Assembly (NCBI GenBank): GCA_002323795.1 | Contig: DCPZ01000047.1 | Location: 468-21,442, forward strand | Reading direction: 5' to 3' | Length of the DNA: 20,975 bases | DNA from: Flavobacteriales bacterium UBA1531 | Lineage (GTDB): Bacteria; Bacteroidota; Bacteroidia; Flavobacteriales_D; Sanyastnellaceae | In this document: positions 1-8,587 of the stretch, in pieces | Layout of the letters: every line of letters starts with the position of its first letter | How positions within the stretch are numbered: position 1 is the stretch's first letter | Program-made: the position numbers and the translations under genes | Notes under the pieces: generated by a model | Database searches by the model: none | Told to the model about the DNA's origin: nothing | What the model saw: only the letters and a program-made list of their open reading frames with translations

Positions 1-3000
1 TATTGAAATAATCGTTGACTCGGTCACGATAATACGGATCCAATTCAAGTGGAATTGTTCGTAACCACTCAACCTCCTGACTCTTTTGTTTCAAGTACTC
101 TTCAAGCGCAGGGGGTGTGGTAGCGAGGTTTTGTTGCCCAACTTTAGACTTTCGTTTGTTGTCCTCTCCCCTAGTCATTTCGGCTTTTTCTGCTTCAAGC
201 AAACGAACCATAAGGTCCTTTTGACGTTCCAGGGTTTCAATCGAGACTTCGCGATTGACCAAATCTCTTTCGAGTTCTTCCATCTCTTTTGCAATATCTC
301 CCATTTGCTTTCCATCTCCGGAGCCATCAGTGTTGAGCTCTTGGGCTTTTTTGTCTGCCATTTGACGCAAGGCCGCTTGTTGTGCAGCCATTTGAGCGAG
401 TTCTTTACTCAGCTGACGCTGGTCTTTGCCTGAACTGCCAGCGTTGGCACCCTTCCCCATGGCCTCTTTCATTTTTTCGAGCTTTTCACCGAGGGATTGC
501 TGCATTTTTTTCATGTCGCCAGCACTCGGTGATGGTTTGGGTTTTCCATTTCCGCCGGGTTTTTCACAATTTCCCGTGCCTGGTTTTGACTCTGACATCG
601 ACTGCTGCATCTGTTGAAGCGCATCATCCAACATCAAAGCGAGGTTGTTGAAGCTGGTCATCACGTATTGCTGGTTTTCTGTGATTTCAGCTGTTTTACG
701 GTCTCCAAATCCCGATAGCGCCTTTTCCATGTGATGGTTGATGAGGCCTATTTCTCGGTTGACTGCTGGCGCCAATTGCGGAATACGCAGGCTGAGGGCA
801 AAAAGCGAATCTTCCACCATTTGAGCATCATCTTTTAGTTTTCGTTGGGTTTGACCCTTGGTGATGTAAAGAGGGTCATCATCATTGATTTGGCCCAATG
901 AAGCCATAATGTCCTCCTCGTCAAAAGACAGTTCGATGATGTTTTCAAGCAAGGCGCGTAAGGCATCGATATCTTCTTCGACGGACTCTTCTTGAGCTTG
1001 TTGCATCATGGTCTCCATCTGCTCCGCCATGTTCTTCATTTCTTCCGATGCATCCTGCTGGTTTTGACTCGCTTTTTTGTTTTTGTCTTGTTTGAGTTGA
1101 TTTGAACTATCGTTCATCTTCTCTTTGATCGATTCATTCTCATCCGAACGCTCCATCGTAGGATTCGGGTTTTCGAGTTCTTCATTCGCTTGATCGAGAT
1201 CATCAAGTCTTTCTTGAAGCTCGTCGAAGGCTTCATTCAACGAATCTTGCTGGGCAGCAAGACTGTCGTTTGGTGATGTTTGTTGTTCTGTTTGGGCCGC
1301 TAACTCTTCCTGTTTGTCGGCAAGCTTTTTAAGATCATCAATGGCCTCTTGCATATTCACCTCGTACTCGAGTTGTTTGAATTGTTCGAGCGCTCGGTCG
1401 AGCTCTTTTTCCAAAGACTCTTGATCAACTTCCATCGATTCGAGTTGCTTCTGCATTTCCTCCATCATCTCCGGTCCCATTTCCTCCATGAGCCGTTGCA
1501 TCTCTTCGTACATCGCCTTGAGCTCATCGTTCATAACCTGTTCGATGAGCTCTTGAAGTTGTTCTTGCTTTTCGATGATTCGCTCCTCCTCTGGCGAAAA
1601 CTCATTTGCCCGTTCGTCTTTTTCTTGGTTTGCTTTTTTCAGCTCATCTAAGGTGGTTTTCAAAGATTCTTGACGCTTGAGGAGTTCTTCCATGGCCCGC
1701 TCATCCTTCCAATCAAATTCATTGTCTTCTCCAAGTTGACGCTGCATTTCTGCCATCTCTTTTCGGAGCGCCTCAGCCTCTTCTCTGGCCGCGCTCATTC
1801 GAGATGCAATGTTTTGATTGGCTTCGTCTCGTTCAGCTCTGATTTCGTCCACCGAGGGCGGGGCGAAAGTGTAGCTGTTAGATCGGGCGACCTTAGGACC
1901 GTTGATTTGATCATTGTCCCAAACCTCGAACCAATATTCTAGGACGTCCCCTTGGATTACGCCAATGTCGTCGAGGTTCCATTCGAAGAAGAAACGACTG
2001 GATTTATCTGAAGGAATTTCGAGAGGAACGCGCTTGCTTTCACCTAGAATGGGCCGCGTATCGCCAGCCGCAATAAGTTCTTCGGGCCGCTCGCCTAGTT
2101 CGAGAAATTGGAAGGCGAATAGGAGCCTGCTAAAGCCATAATCATCCATGGTTTCCCCTGTGAAATAGCGTGTTTTCACTTGAGAAGAATCAATGGATTC
2201 TAAAACCTTAATCCTTGGAGGTAGGTCGGAAATTGCCTGGATGTTATATCGCACGGAATCTACGGATCCCACAGAGTTGTTCTGGGGAATGACCCAATAT
2301 GCCTGACTCGTGGCCAACCGCTTATTGGCAGTGAAAATACCCGCCGCTCCTCGCGTTGCCCTGACCAACTCCGCTCCAAAAATCAAACGCAATTGTTCCG
2401 TGTCTTTGCTTTTGAATTGCCATTGAATTTCTGTTCCTTCTGGGGCCTTTAGGTTTCCTATGTTTTGCAGCGTTTGGCTTGGAAGACCAGTGTATTTTGG
2501 CGGGTTAAGCCGTACTTCTGTGGAAAGTAAAACAGGAACAGGAAGCACCTGAAGCTCGTAGCGAGGGGACCTTACCCCTGACGCAACCAATTCAAAATCA
2601 ATTGATTCACGTACAATTGGAAAGGTGTGTCGATAAACGCCTGTGCTCGAGCGCTCCATCCTGTAGCGCTGCCCCTGACTTTCGATCACAACGACTTTTG
2701 GCGATTCTTCTCCGAGGGTCTTAGCCTCAAGGGTAAATGCTTGAGCAGCCGGAACCACCAAACGCTCATTGAGAATTTGAAATGCAAATGGCGGTGGGGG
2801 AACAAAGTCTTGCCGATGGGACAAAATGCGAACCGCAGGGTCTTGGACCCATTCGGGCTTCCAAGAAAACAAAAGAACAACAATCAATACGGGCGGAATG
2901 GCGTAGCGAATGAGCCTCGTACTTTCTTGCCAATTGACAGCTTTTTTGAATGGAACCGCACGAAGCGTTTCGGTTCGCTCTTCAATGGATGCGTGCAGCA

Positions 3001-3382
3001 GAGAAAGGTCTGTGTCAGATGAATCTTCCAACTGCCGCTGCAACTGCAGCACATTCAGCAGGCGATCGCTGATTTCAGAAAAATGTGTACCTATGATTGC
3101 ACTTGCCTCTTCATAAGAGAGGCCTTTGCGAATGCGCAACAAATCCAGTGCGGGCCAGATCACCCAACGTGAAAGAACCGCCGCACTACCCCCTAGCAAT
3201 GCCCAGAAAATGACTGTTCTTCCTGCGATGCCAAAACGGCCAAATTCTTCCAAGGCAATGAAAAGCAACGCGCTACCAACAATGGCGCCAATTGAGGCTA
3301 AGACCCCTCCGGTCAGACGATTCAGGTGGTAAGCCCAAACAAATTCATCCAGTTTCTTGATCAGCGAATTCCTCTTCTCCAT
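1..3382 (-). CDS. DUF4175-type large membrane/coiled-coil protein (3' end cut by the window edge)
   Basis: The reading frame is open from the ATG at 3382 to base 1 with no stop (about 1127 codons). The last visible residues (PYYRDRVNDYFN) resemble the extreme C-terminus of DUF4175 proteins, so only a few residues are probably missing. Residues 25-45, 55-77 and 160-174 are hydrophobic and likely membrane segments. A beta-rich region follows, then FEVWDND near residue 480. From about residue 530 to 980 there is a long helical stretch very rich in Gln, Glu, Lys and Met, predicted coiled coil, followed by a short Gly/Pro/Lys linker and a final helical part. This layout matches DUF4175 proteins of Bacteroidota, whose function is unknown to me; an envelope location is inferred. 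An in-frame ATG at 3430 is possible, but residues from 3382 (MEKRNSLIKKLDEF) look like the usual family N-terminus and a promoter-like TACCTTCG lies between the two ATGs. Confidence 0.85.
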   Translation of the reverse strand, partial: MEKRNSLIKKLDEFVWAYHLNRLTGGVLASIGAIVGSALLFIALEEFGRFGIAGRTVIFWALLGGSAAVLSRWVIWPALDLLRIRKGLSYEEASAIIGTHFSEISDRLLNVLQLQRQLEDSSDTDLSLLHASIEERTETLRAVPFKKAVNWQESTRLIRYAIPPVLIVVLLFSWKPEWVQDPAVRILSHRQDFVPPPPFAFQILNERLVVPAAQAFTLEAKTLGEESPKVVVIESQGQRYRMERSSTGVYRHTFPIVRESIDFELVASGVRSPRYELQVLPVPVLLSTEVRLNPPKYTGLPSQTLQNIGNLKAPEGTEIQWQFKSKDTEQLRLIFGAELVRATRGAAGIFTANKRLATSQAYWVIPQNNSVGSVDSVRYNIQAISDLPPRIKVLESIDSSQVKTRYFTGETMDDYGFSRLLFAFQFLELGERPEELIAAGDTRPILGESKRVPLEIPSDKSSRFFFEWNLDDIGVIQGDVLEYWFEVWDNDQINGPKVARSNSYTFAPPSVDEIRAERDEANQNIASRMSAAREEAEALRKEMAEMQRQLGEDNEFDWKDERAMEELLKRQESLKTTLDELKKANQEKDERANEFSPEEERIIEKQEQLQELIEQVMNDELKAMYEEMQRLMEEMGPEMMEEMQKQLESMEVDQESLEKELDRALEQFKQLEYEVNMQEAIDDLKKLADKQEELAAQTEQQTSPNDSLAAQQDSLNEAFDELQERLDDLDQANEELENPNPTMERSDENESIKEKMNDSSNQLKQDKNKKASQNQQDASEEMKNMAEQMETMMQQAQEESVEEDIDALRALLENIIELSFDEEDIMASLGQINDDDPLYITKGQTQRKLKDDAQMVEDSLFALSLRIPQLAPAVNREIGLINHHMEKALSGFGDRKTAEITENQQYVMTSFNNLALMLDDALQQMQQSMSESKPGTGNCEKPGGNGKPKPSPSAGDMKKMQQSLGEKLEKMKEAMGKGANAGSSGKDQRQLSKELAQMAAQQAALRQMADKKAQELNTDGSGDGKQMGDIAKEMEELERDLVNREVSIETLERQKDLMVRLLEAEKAEMTRGEDNKRKSKVGQQNLATTPPALEEYLKQKSQEVEWLRTIPLELDPYYRDRVNDYFN

Positions 3383-3389
3383 TGCTACA

Positions 3390-3397
3390 CGAAGGTA
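3390..3397 (-). promoter_or_regulatory. Putative Bacteroidota -7 promoter element for the DUF4175 gene
   Basis: Read on the - strand this is TACCTTCG, one mismatch from the TAnnTTTG element used by the Bacteroidota primary sigma factor. It lies 7 nt before the ATG at 3382, so a transcript starting a few bases downstream would have almost no leader. No convincing TTG -33 box is seen at the expected spacing. The position favours the ATG at 3382 over the one at 3430. Confidence 0.4.
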
Positions 3398-3401
3398 CGA
3401 A

Positions 3402-3419
3402 AGCATTTCAGGGAATGCT
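3402..3419. repeat. 18-bp inverted repeat between divergent promoters
   Basis: The half-sites AGCATT (3402-3407) and AATGCT (3414-3419) are perfect inverted complements separated by 6 bases. The repeat sits in the 103-bp region between the divergent start codons at 3382 and 3486, just upstream of the putative - strand -7 element. It could be an operator for a dimeric regulator. A repeat this short can also arise by chance, and it would be coding if the DUF4175 gene really starts at 3430. Confidence 0.3.
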
Positions 3420-3448
3420 GTCGCGTTCATATTCGCACTTTATCATCG

Positions 3449-3456
3449 TATTTTTG
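3449..3456 (+). promoter_or_regulatory. Putative Bacteroidota -7 promoter element for the lamin-tail protein gene
   Basis: TATTTTTG matches TAnnTTTG exactly and lies 29 nt before the ATG at 3486. No clear TTG -33 box is present at the expected distance. Its position supports the ATG at 3486 as the true start and argues against a start at 3357, which is upstream of the promoter and overlaps the divergent gene. Confidence 0.45.
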
Positions 3457-3485
3457 GCACTCCTCATTGGAAAACCCAGGTTCAC

Positions 3486-6400
3486 ATGCTCCCTTTTCAA
3501 CGCGTTTTGGTTGTGCTTTTATCTTTCATGTTTGTGGCTCAATCAGCAGACTCACAAGTTGTCATCAACGAACTGGACCCCTCAGGCCCAGGGATCGACA
3601 ACATGGAGTTTGTGGAGCTATATGGAAGTCCGAATGAAGACCTTGCGGGCTATATCGTTGTCGTTTTCAATGGATCGAACACCCAGTCTAACAATGTGTT
3701 TGACCTTACGGGCTATTCGTTGGACGCGAGCGGATTCTTTCTCATTGGTGGGCCGAATCTACCAGAAGCGGATTTTGTGGTTGATCAAACAAATTGGCTT
3801 CAAGTAGGACAGGAGGCGGTGGCGATTTATGATGCCAATGCTGCGGACTTCCCAAATGGAACTTCGGTCACCAGTGAAGACCTGTTGGATGCAATCGTAT
3901 ACGGAAACAACCAACCGCCTTCCCTTGCGCTTTTAGATGCTTTGACACCAGGGTCGAACCAACTGAATGAGAGTGGAGAGGGGTTGGCGGATTATCAAAG
4001 CCTAGCTCGACTTCCAGACGGAGGAACACCCTTTGCTTCTGCGGAATATGTGCTGCAATCGCCTACACCGGGTTATTCGAACATCTTGCAGTGCGACGGA
4101 GGCCAGATTCAACTGCAAAACGCGGTGAACGAGAACCTATGTACCGATGCTTCTGAGCTGGTATTGGTACAATTTACGCACGTTACAGATGTGCCAAGTG
4201 CGGATTTTACGCTTGTCATGACAGACCCTGAATCCGGGTTGATTTTGGCCTCATTCGATGGGGCAGCAGCTAACTTTTCGGGGCTTGGTGATGTCGTCGT
4301 CGAGGTTTTTGGTTTTTCACATGATGCGCCGCTTGATCCCGCTGCGTTGATGGCTGGTCAACCGATCGAGGGAGTTGTGGGATCAGGATGTTTTTCAATG
4401 ACAACGAATTCAGTTGTCATTCAAGGAGAAACCTGCAGCCCGCCGGCATGCGATGGTGGAGCAGTTACCGACGCTGCTGGAACACCCTCAGCGGTAGGGT
4501 GCAATGGCCTGGAAAACTCAATCATTACATTTGGCTACACTTCGGAAGCCATTGAGGCAGAATACATCTTCGTAATTACAGATGAATCTCAGGTTGTTCA
4601 GGACACAACAGCTTACCCGCAGTATGATTTTTCATCGCTAGGAGAGGGGAGTTATCAGGTTTGGGGGTCCAGTGCTTTGGGTGGGTTTGACGGGTCAACA
4701 TTGGTGCCTGGTTCGTTGTTGTCTGGCATTCAGGGACTGGAATGCGATAGCCTTAGCACAAGCTATTTAGCGGTGAGTATTTTGGGTTGTGAGAGTGCTA
4801 GTTTTTGCGAAGAAATCTTCATTTCCGAATATGTGGAGGGCAACAGCAACAACAAAGCAATTGAGCTGTACAACCCATCTCCTTTAGCCATTGACTTGAC
4901 GGGATACACAATGGAGACATGGAACAATGGGGCAACAGAAGCGACTAATACACAGGAGCTATTCGGTACAATTGAGCCCAATGGCGTGTTTGTCTTGATG
5001 AATGCTTTGGCTGATCCGGAATTGTTTAGTGCAGCGGATTTAGTGAGTCAAATCACATGGTACAATGGCAATGATGTCATAGCGCTTTATCACGATGGAG
5101 AGTTGATTGATCAAATGGGGGAGTTTGGTGCAGACCCCGGATCGCCTTGGACCGTGGATGGCGGCTCGGGCGAAATGGCAGAATACACGCTGGTGCGCAA
5201 AGCGAACGTCTCTCAAGGAAGCACCGACTGGTCGGTAGGCCAGTTCCAGTGGGACGCTTATCCGCAGGACAACTTTGATTTCATCGGCTACCACAATGCA
5301 ACGTGCACTGGCACACCGGATATGGAAATAGGCTTCACCACGTCTGACGCCTACATCTACGAAGGCGGTGGAGTTGAGATTGTCATGCAGGTGGCTTATC
5401 CATTGCAAGACGTGACGGTTTCGGTCGATGTGGTGGGCGGAACAGCGACAGCGGGAGACGATTTTCCATCGCTTTTTTTATCACTTCCTGAATTCTCATT
5501 TCCAATTGGATCATTGAACAATCAAACGTTTATGTTTGCCGCGATTGACGATGAAGAGCCGGAAGGAGAGGAGACCGTTTTGTTGGCGATGCAAATCGCA
5601 TCGGGCGATGCGGTGTTGATTATTGATACGATGACGGTTCACATTCAACCTTCTGATTTGACTTATCCGGTGTATGACATTGCTACAGTTCGAAGTGTTG
5701 ATGTTGTTTCAGGTGCAACCGACAGCCTCGGTGTTTCGTGTGAATTGCGCGGGATTGTACACGGTTGGAATGACTACCCCTCAGGTCTTCAGTTTACATT
5801 GATTGACTCCACAGATGGCATCAATGTTTTCAGTCCGTTGTCTGATTTTGGCTATGAGCAGGTGGTACCCGGTGACAGCGTTCGTATTCGAGGAACCATA
5901 GGCCAGTTCGCAGGACTCACTCAAATCATAGCAGACACGTTAATTTACGAGGGCTCTGGTTTTATCACTGAACAGCCTGTTTTGGTTCAAACGTTGGATG
6001 AGTCGCGCGAATCACATGTGGTGACACTGAAGTGCGTTGAATTGTTGGATCCGGAGCAGTGGACCAACAGCGCGCCGAGCTTTGAGGTGGATGTGACCAC
6101 AGGTGCTGAGGTGTATAGGATGCGCGTGGACGCGAACACAGATTTATTCTTGAGCGACCCTCCTGTTGGGGTTTTTGGATTGAGTGGTATCGTAGATCAA
6201 CGTGACTTTGAAGAACCGTATTTTGATGATTATCGGATATCACCGCGCTATTTGTCAGACATTTCTGAACCGGTTAACGCGGAGTTTACGGTTACATCGC
6301 CTTGGAATCTTTTGGATGGACCAATTGAGCTGATGAACATCAGCACAGGTGCTGGTGGATATTATTGGACGTTTGGAAATGGAGACACAAGCGATGAGCC

Positions 6401-6764
6401 AGACCCAGAATACACCTACGATGACCCAGGAGTTTACAGCATTGGATTAACCACTTTCAGTACCGATGGGAACTGTTCAGACCAAACGGTTGTAGAAATT
6501 GATGTTTTGCTGGTTTCGGTGGATGAATTGGGTTGGGCGGGGTCAGTTTATCCAAACCCAACTCACGGGCGGGTGATCTTTGAGTCAATCGAAGAGATAT
6601 TGTCCTTGCGGGTAATGAACCTTTCAGGTCAAGTCGTTCGAGCCGTAACGCCGAATACAGCGCGACTGATAATGGACACTTCAGCGCTTTTGGATGGAGT
6701 TTATGTGGTGGTCATTCAAACGCCAACAGGAACCAAGACGGTCAAACTGGTTCGGGAACGTTAG
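3486..6764 (+). CDS. Secreted lamin-tail/Calx-beta/OB/PKD protein with T9SS type A sorting domain
   Basis: 1092 residues. The ATG at 3486 gives a good Sec signal peptide (MLPFQRVLVVLLSFMFVAQS, cleavage near residue 20-23); an ATG at 3357 would add 43 residues ahead of it and overlap the divergent gene. Order: lamin-tail domain 1 (about 24-200, starting VVINELDPSG); two Cys-bounded modules of about 115 residues each beginning CDGG (about 202-320 and 321-437); lamin-tail domain 2 (about 441-605, IFISEYVEGNSNNKAIELYN); Calx-beta (about 613-724, with GTATAGDDF and DDEEPEGEETV); OB-like/DUF5689-like region (about 727-928, CELRGIVHGW and GDSVRIRG); PKD (about 931-1012, YYWTFGNGDTS); type A sorting domain (about 1017-1092, VYPNPTHGRV). 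The protein should be exported by T9SS to the cell surface or medium. No catalytic domain is seen. Lamin-tail and OB domains often accompany EEP nucleases, and the convergent neighbour is one, so a nuclease-accessory or DNA-binding role is inferred. Confidence 0.9.
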   Translation: MLPFQRVLVVLLSFMFVAQSADSQVVINELDPSGPGIDNMEFVELYGSPNEDLAGYIVVVFNGSNTQSNNVFDLTGYSLDASGFFLIGGPNLPEADFVVDQTNWLQVGQEAVAIYDANAADFPNGTSVTSEDLLDAIVYGNNQPPSLALLDALTPGSNQLNESGEGLADYQSLARLPDGGTPFASAEYVLQSPTPGYSNILQCDGGQIQLQNAVNENLCTDASELVLVQFTHVTDVPSADFTLVMTDPESGLILASFDGAAANFSGLGDVVVEVFGFSHDAPLDPAALMAGQPIEGVVGSGCFSMTTNSVVIQGETCSPPACDGGAVTDAAGTPSAVGCNGLENSIITFGYTSEAIEAEYIFVITDESQVVQDTTAYPQYDFSSLGEGSYQVWGSSALGGFDGSTLVPGSLLSGIQGLECDSLSTSYLAVSILGCESASFCEEIFISEYVEGNSNNKAIELYNPSPLAIDLTGYTMETWNNGATEATNTQELFGTIEPNGVFVLMNALADPELFSAADLVSQITWYNGNDVIALYHDGELIDQMGEFGADPGSPWTVDGGSGEMAEYTLVRKANVSQGSTDWSVGQFQWDAYPQDNFDFIGYHNATCTGTPDMEIGFTTSDAYIYEGGGVEIVMQVAYPLQDVTVSVDVVGGTATAGDDFPSLFLSLPEFSFPIGSLNNQTFMFAAIDDEEPEGEETVLLAMQIASGDAVLIIDTMTVHIQPSDLTYPVYDIATVRSVDVVSGATDSLGVSCELRGIVHGWNDYPSGLQFTLIDSTDGINVFSPLSDFGYEQVVPGDSVRIRGTIGQFAGLTQIIADTLIYEGSGFITEQPVLVQTLDESRESHVVTLKCVELLDPEQWTNSAPSFEVDVTTGAEVYRMRVDANTDLFLSDPPVGVFGLSGIVDQRDFEEPYFDDYRISPRYLSDISEPVNAEFTVTSPWNLLDGPIELMNISTGAGGYYWTFGNGDTSDEPDPEYTYDDPGVYSIGLTTFSTDGNCSDQTVVEIDVLLVSVDELGWAGSVYPNPTHGRVIFESIEEILSLRVMNLSGQVVRAVTPNTARLIMDTSALLDGVYVVVIQTPTGTKTVKLVRER

Positions 6765-6770
6765 TAGCGT

Positions 6771-8534
6771 TTAACACGTCGCTCCGAAAAGACCAAGGAG
6801 CGCAAGAAGATCAGCGACACTCACCACCAAATCATTGGTGATATCACCGGGACAATTGCCGCTGGACTCGCACAGGCAGAGCTCTAAACCATCTAGAACT
6901 CCATTTTGGTTGGTGTCGGAAGCCAAAGGGTCGGTGTTGTAGACATTTAACTCAAGTTCATCGCTCAGCCCATCGCCATCGGAATCGCTGCAAGCATCAC
7001 CCACACCATCGTCGTTGAAGTCCCCTTGCGCACTGTTGGCCACGGCCACACAATTGTCCACGGCATCATAAATACCATCGGAATCACTGTCGGGTTGAAA
7101 ACCGATTAAATTCCCCAGCCCGAGATCTGCCACCACAATGAAGTGGTCGGACGCATCTAACGCGTCAGTCGAAAGCAACCCCAATTCAGAGAGCCGCGCG
7201 GTCGACATAGCATCGGTGCGTACGACAAACCCGCCTTTGTAATCTGCAGTGGCGTCAGAGGTGATGATGTAGTCCAGCTTCCCCGGAATCCATTCTGAAG
7301 ATAGCGAACTGCTTGTCCAAGTATAATCAAACGGATGATCTGATTGCAAAACAGCCCATTCCGTCAGGCTGGTGCCGTCCCAGTCGGGAGCAAAGTCTGG
7401 ACCATTGGCACTTTCATTTGAAATATCGCCCGTTACCAGCGTTTGAATCGGATTGTCTAGCCCGACCATGTTTAAATCTCCACCATACACAATGGGAGCG
7501 TTGGGCGACAGAACAGGACCATTTCCTTCACCGTTTATAGCATCTCTCAGGAACGCCATGTATTCGTCTGCTTCCGACTGGCGCTGCGCCTCATTTGAAT
7601 TGCCCCCGCAGCATTTTAGGTGGCTGCTCGTGAACAGCATCGGAACTTGCCAAGCTGAATTTGCCTCGACCACCACAGGGAATTGACGGTAAACCGATGC
7701 GTGCGATGAGAGCACTGCACCTTTCGAGGCCACCATCAGATCATAATCGTCCTTGACCACATTCCAAGACTCGCCATCTTCCAATGGAACCCAATCGTTT
7801 AGAAGGTTGCGGACATAATTTGCACTGACATTGGACACTTCTGATAGACCGATGATGTCAGGGGAAACAGCTTGAAGGATGCGCTCCATTGCTGCCTTTG
7901 CCGGTGTTTCATCCATGCGGTTGTTCATGTTCCAGAAGGCCACTCGGCTGAGTGTCCCCTCCGATCGTTCGATTGAACTTGGAATCCAAGGGGCGAAGCT
8001 TTCGTTCGGTGAGTGGGCCATTCCGTCGGAAGGAAAACCAGTTTGGCTATCTCCATCGTACCACATATAGCGCATGTTTTCTCCCATTTCACCCAACATG
8101 TTTCGTTTGAAAGCGATTTCAAATTCCTTGGAACTATAGGTTGGCGACGAACGCATGCCCACTTCATTGAGACTTTCAACGCCTGATCCACCGGTGTATC
8201 GAATGGCCTGTCTGCTTGCGAAGTTGAGCAATAAATCCACCCCTAAACCTTGACTGGCGTAGTTTACACCTGTGGTGACATCATCATCCAAATCAAGCAA
8301 CAGGAAATATTCATTGGGGAGAATGTTTTCATCCAACCCCACTTCATTGGTAAACTGAATGTGCAGGTAAAGCCAATCCATGTTGCTGGTGATTGCGGTT
8401 TTCACAAACGGGGAGCCATCAGAAGCAGCAACGTGTTCGATTCCAGTCCATTCACCGAACTGATTGTCCAATTGAATCTGACTGAGAACAAGGGAGGAGA
8501 ACAGGAGAAATAGGCTGGCGACGGAAAGTTTCAT
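6771..8534 (-). CDS. Secreted endonuclease/exonuclease/phosphatase (EEP) protein with TSP type 3 repeats and dockerin-like tail
   Basis: 587 residues from the ATG at 8534, which begins a signal peptide (MKLSVASLFLLFSSLVLSQ); an in-frame ATG at 8555 only adds 7 residues. Residues about 23-170 (DNQFGEWTGI..., LLLDLDDD) look like a CBM9/DOMON-type beta-sandwich. The EEP domain spans about 196-470: FWNMNN near 197, the metal-ligand Glu in IIGLSEV near 231, GGDLNM with D353 and N355, KLDYIITS, and the terminal SDH pair D463/H464. These residues support an active metal-dependent phosphodiesterase, probably a DNase. Residues about 480-555 carry Asp-rich thrombospondin type 3 calcium repeats (DSDSDGIYDAVDNC, DSDGDGLSDELE). 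The end (CPGDITNDLVVSVADLLALL) resembles a dockerin/EF-hand motif and closes with ...GATC; no type A or B T9SS domain is seen. The stop codon is 6 bp from that of the convergent lamin-tail gene. Substrate is not provable from sequence. Confidence 0.9.
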   Translation of the reverse strand: MKLSVASLFLLFSSLVLSQIQLDNQFGEWTGIEHVAASDGSPFVKTAITSNMDWLYLHIQFTNEVGLDENILPNEYFLLLDLDDDVTTGVNYASQGLGVDLLLNFASRQAIRYTGGSGVESLNEVGMRSSPTYSSKEFEIAFKRNMLGEMGENMRYMWYDGDSQTGFPSDGMAHSPNESFAPWIPSSIERSEGTLSRVAFWNMNNRMDETPAKAAMERILQAVSPDIIGLSEVSNVSANYVRNLLNDWVPLEDGESWNVVKDDYDLMVASKGAVLSSHASVYRQFPVVVEANSAWQVPMLFTSSHLKCCGGNSNEAQRQSEADEYMAFLRDAINGEGNGPVLSPNAPIVYGGDLNMVGLDNPIQTLVTGDISNESANGPDFAPDWDGTSLTEWAVLQSDHPFDYTWTSSSLSSEWIPGKLDYIITSDATADYKGGFVVRTDAMSTARLSELGLLSTDALDASDHFIVVADLGLGNLIGFQPDSDSDGIYDAVDNCVAVANSAQGDFNDDGVGDACSDSDGDGLSDELELNVYNTDPLASDTNQNGVLDGLELCLCESSGNCPGDITNDLVVSVADLLALLGLFGATC

Positions 8535-8563
8535 TTTGCTTACGATTGGTGACATCGAATGAA

Positions 8564-8571
8564 CGAAGTTA
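8564..8571 (-). promoter_or_regulatory. Putative -7 element for the EEP nuclease gene
   Basis: Read on the - strand this is TAACTTCG, a one-mismatch form of TAnnTTTG, 29 nt before the ATG at 8534. It lies back to back, 4 bp apart, with the + strand element at 8576-8583, so the two divergent promoters in this 53-bp gap would overlap. No clear -33 TTG is seen. Confidence 0.35.
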
Positions 8572-8575
8572 CGGG

Positions 8576-8583
8576 TAGATTTG
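8576..8583 (+). promoter_or_regulatory. Putative -7 element for the EamA transporter gene, very close to its start codon
   Basis: TAGATTTG is an exact TAnnTTTG match and ends 4 nt before the ATG at 8588. Transcription starting at the usual distance would begin at or next to the ATG, giving a leaderless mRNA. If instead the ATG at 8612 (residue 9) is the true start, the leader would be about 24 nt. No Shine-Dalgarno sequence is seen for either. Confidence 0.4.
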
Positions 8584-8587
8584 CCGA

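Noticed and set aside
86..3332. Many small + strand open frames between 86 and 3332
   Set aside because: They lie opposite the continuous DUF4175 reading frame, are low-complexity antisense shadows (Phe/Leu/His-rich where the coding strand has Glu/Lys/Gln), and show no start signals or domains.
3357..3485. Longer start at 3357 for the lamin-tail protein
   Set aside because: It overlaps the divergent DUF4175 start region, lies upstream of the TATTTTTG element, and would bury the signal peptide behind 43 residues.
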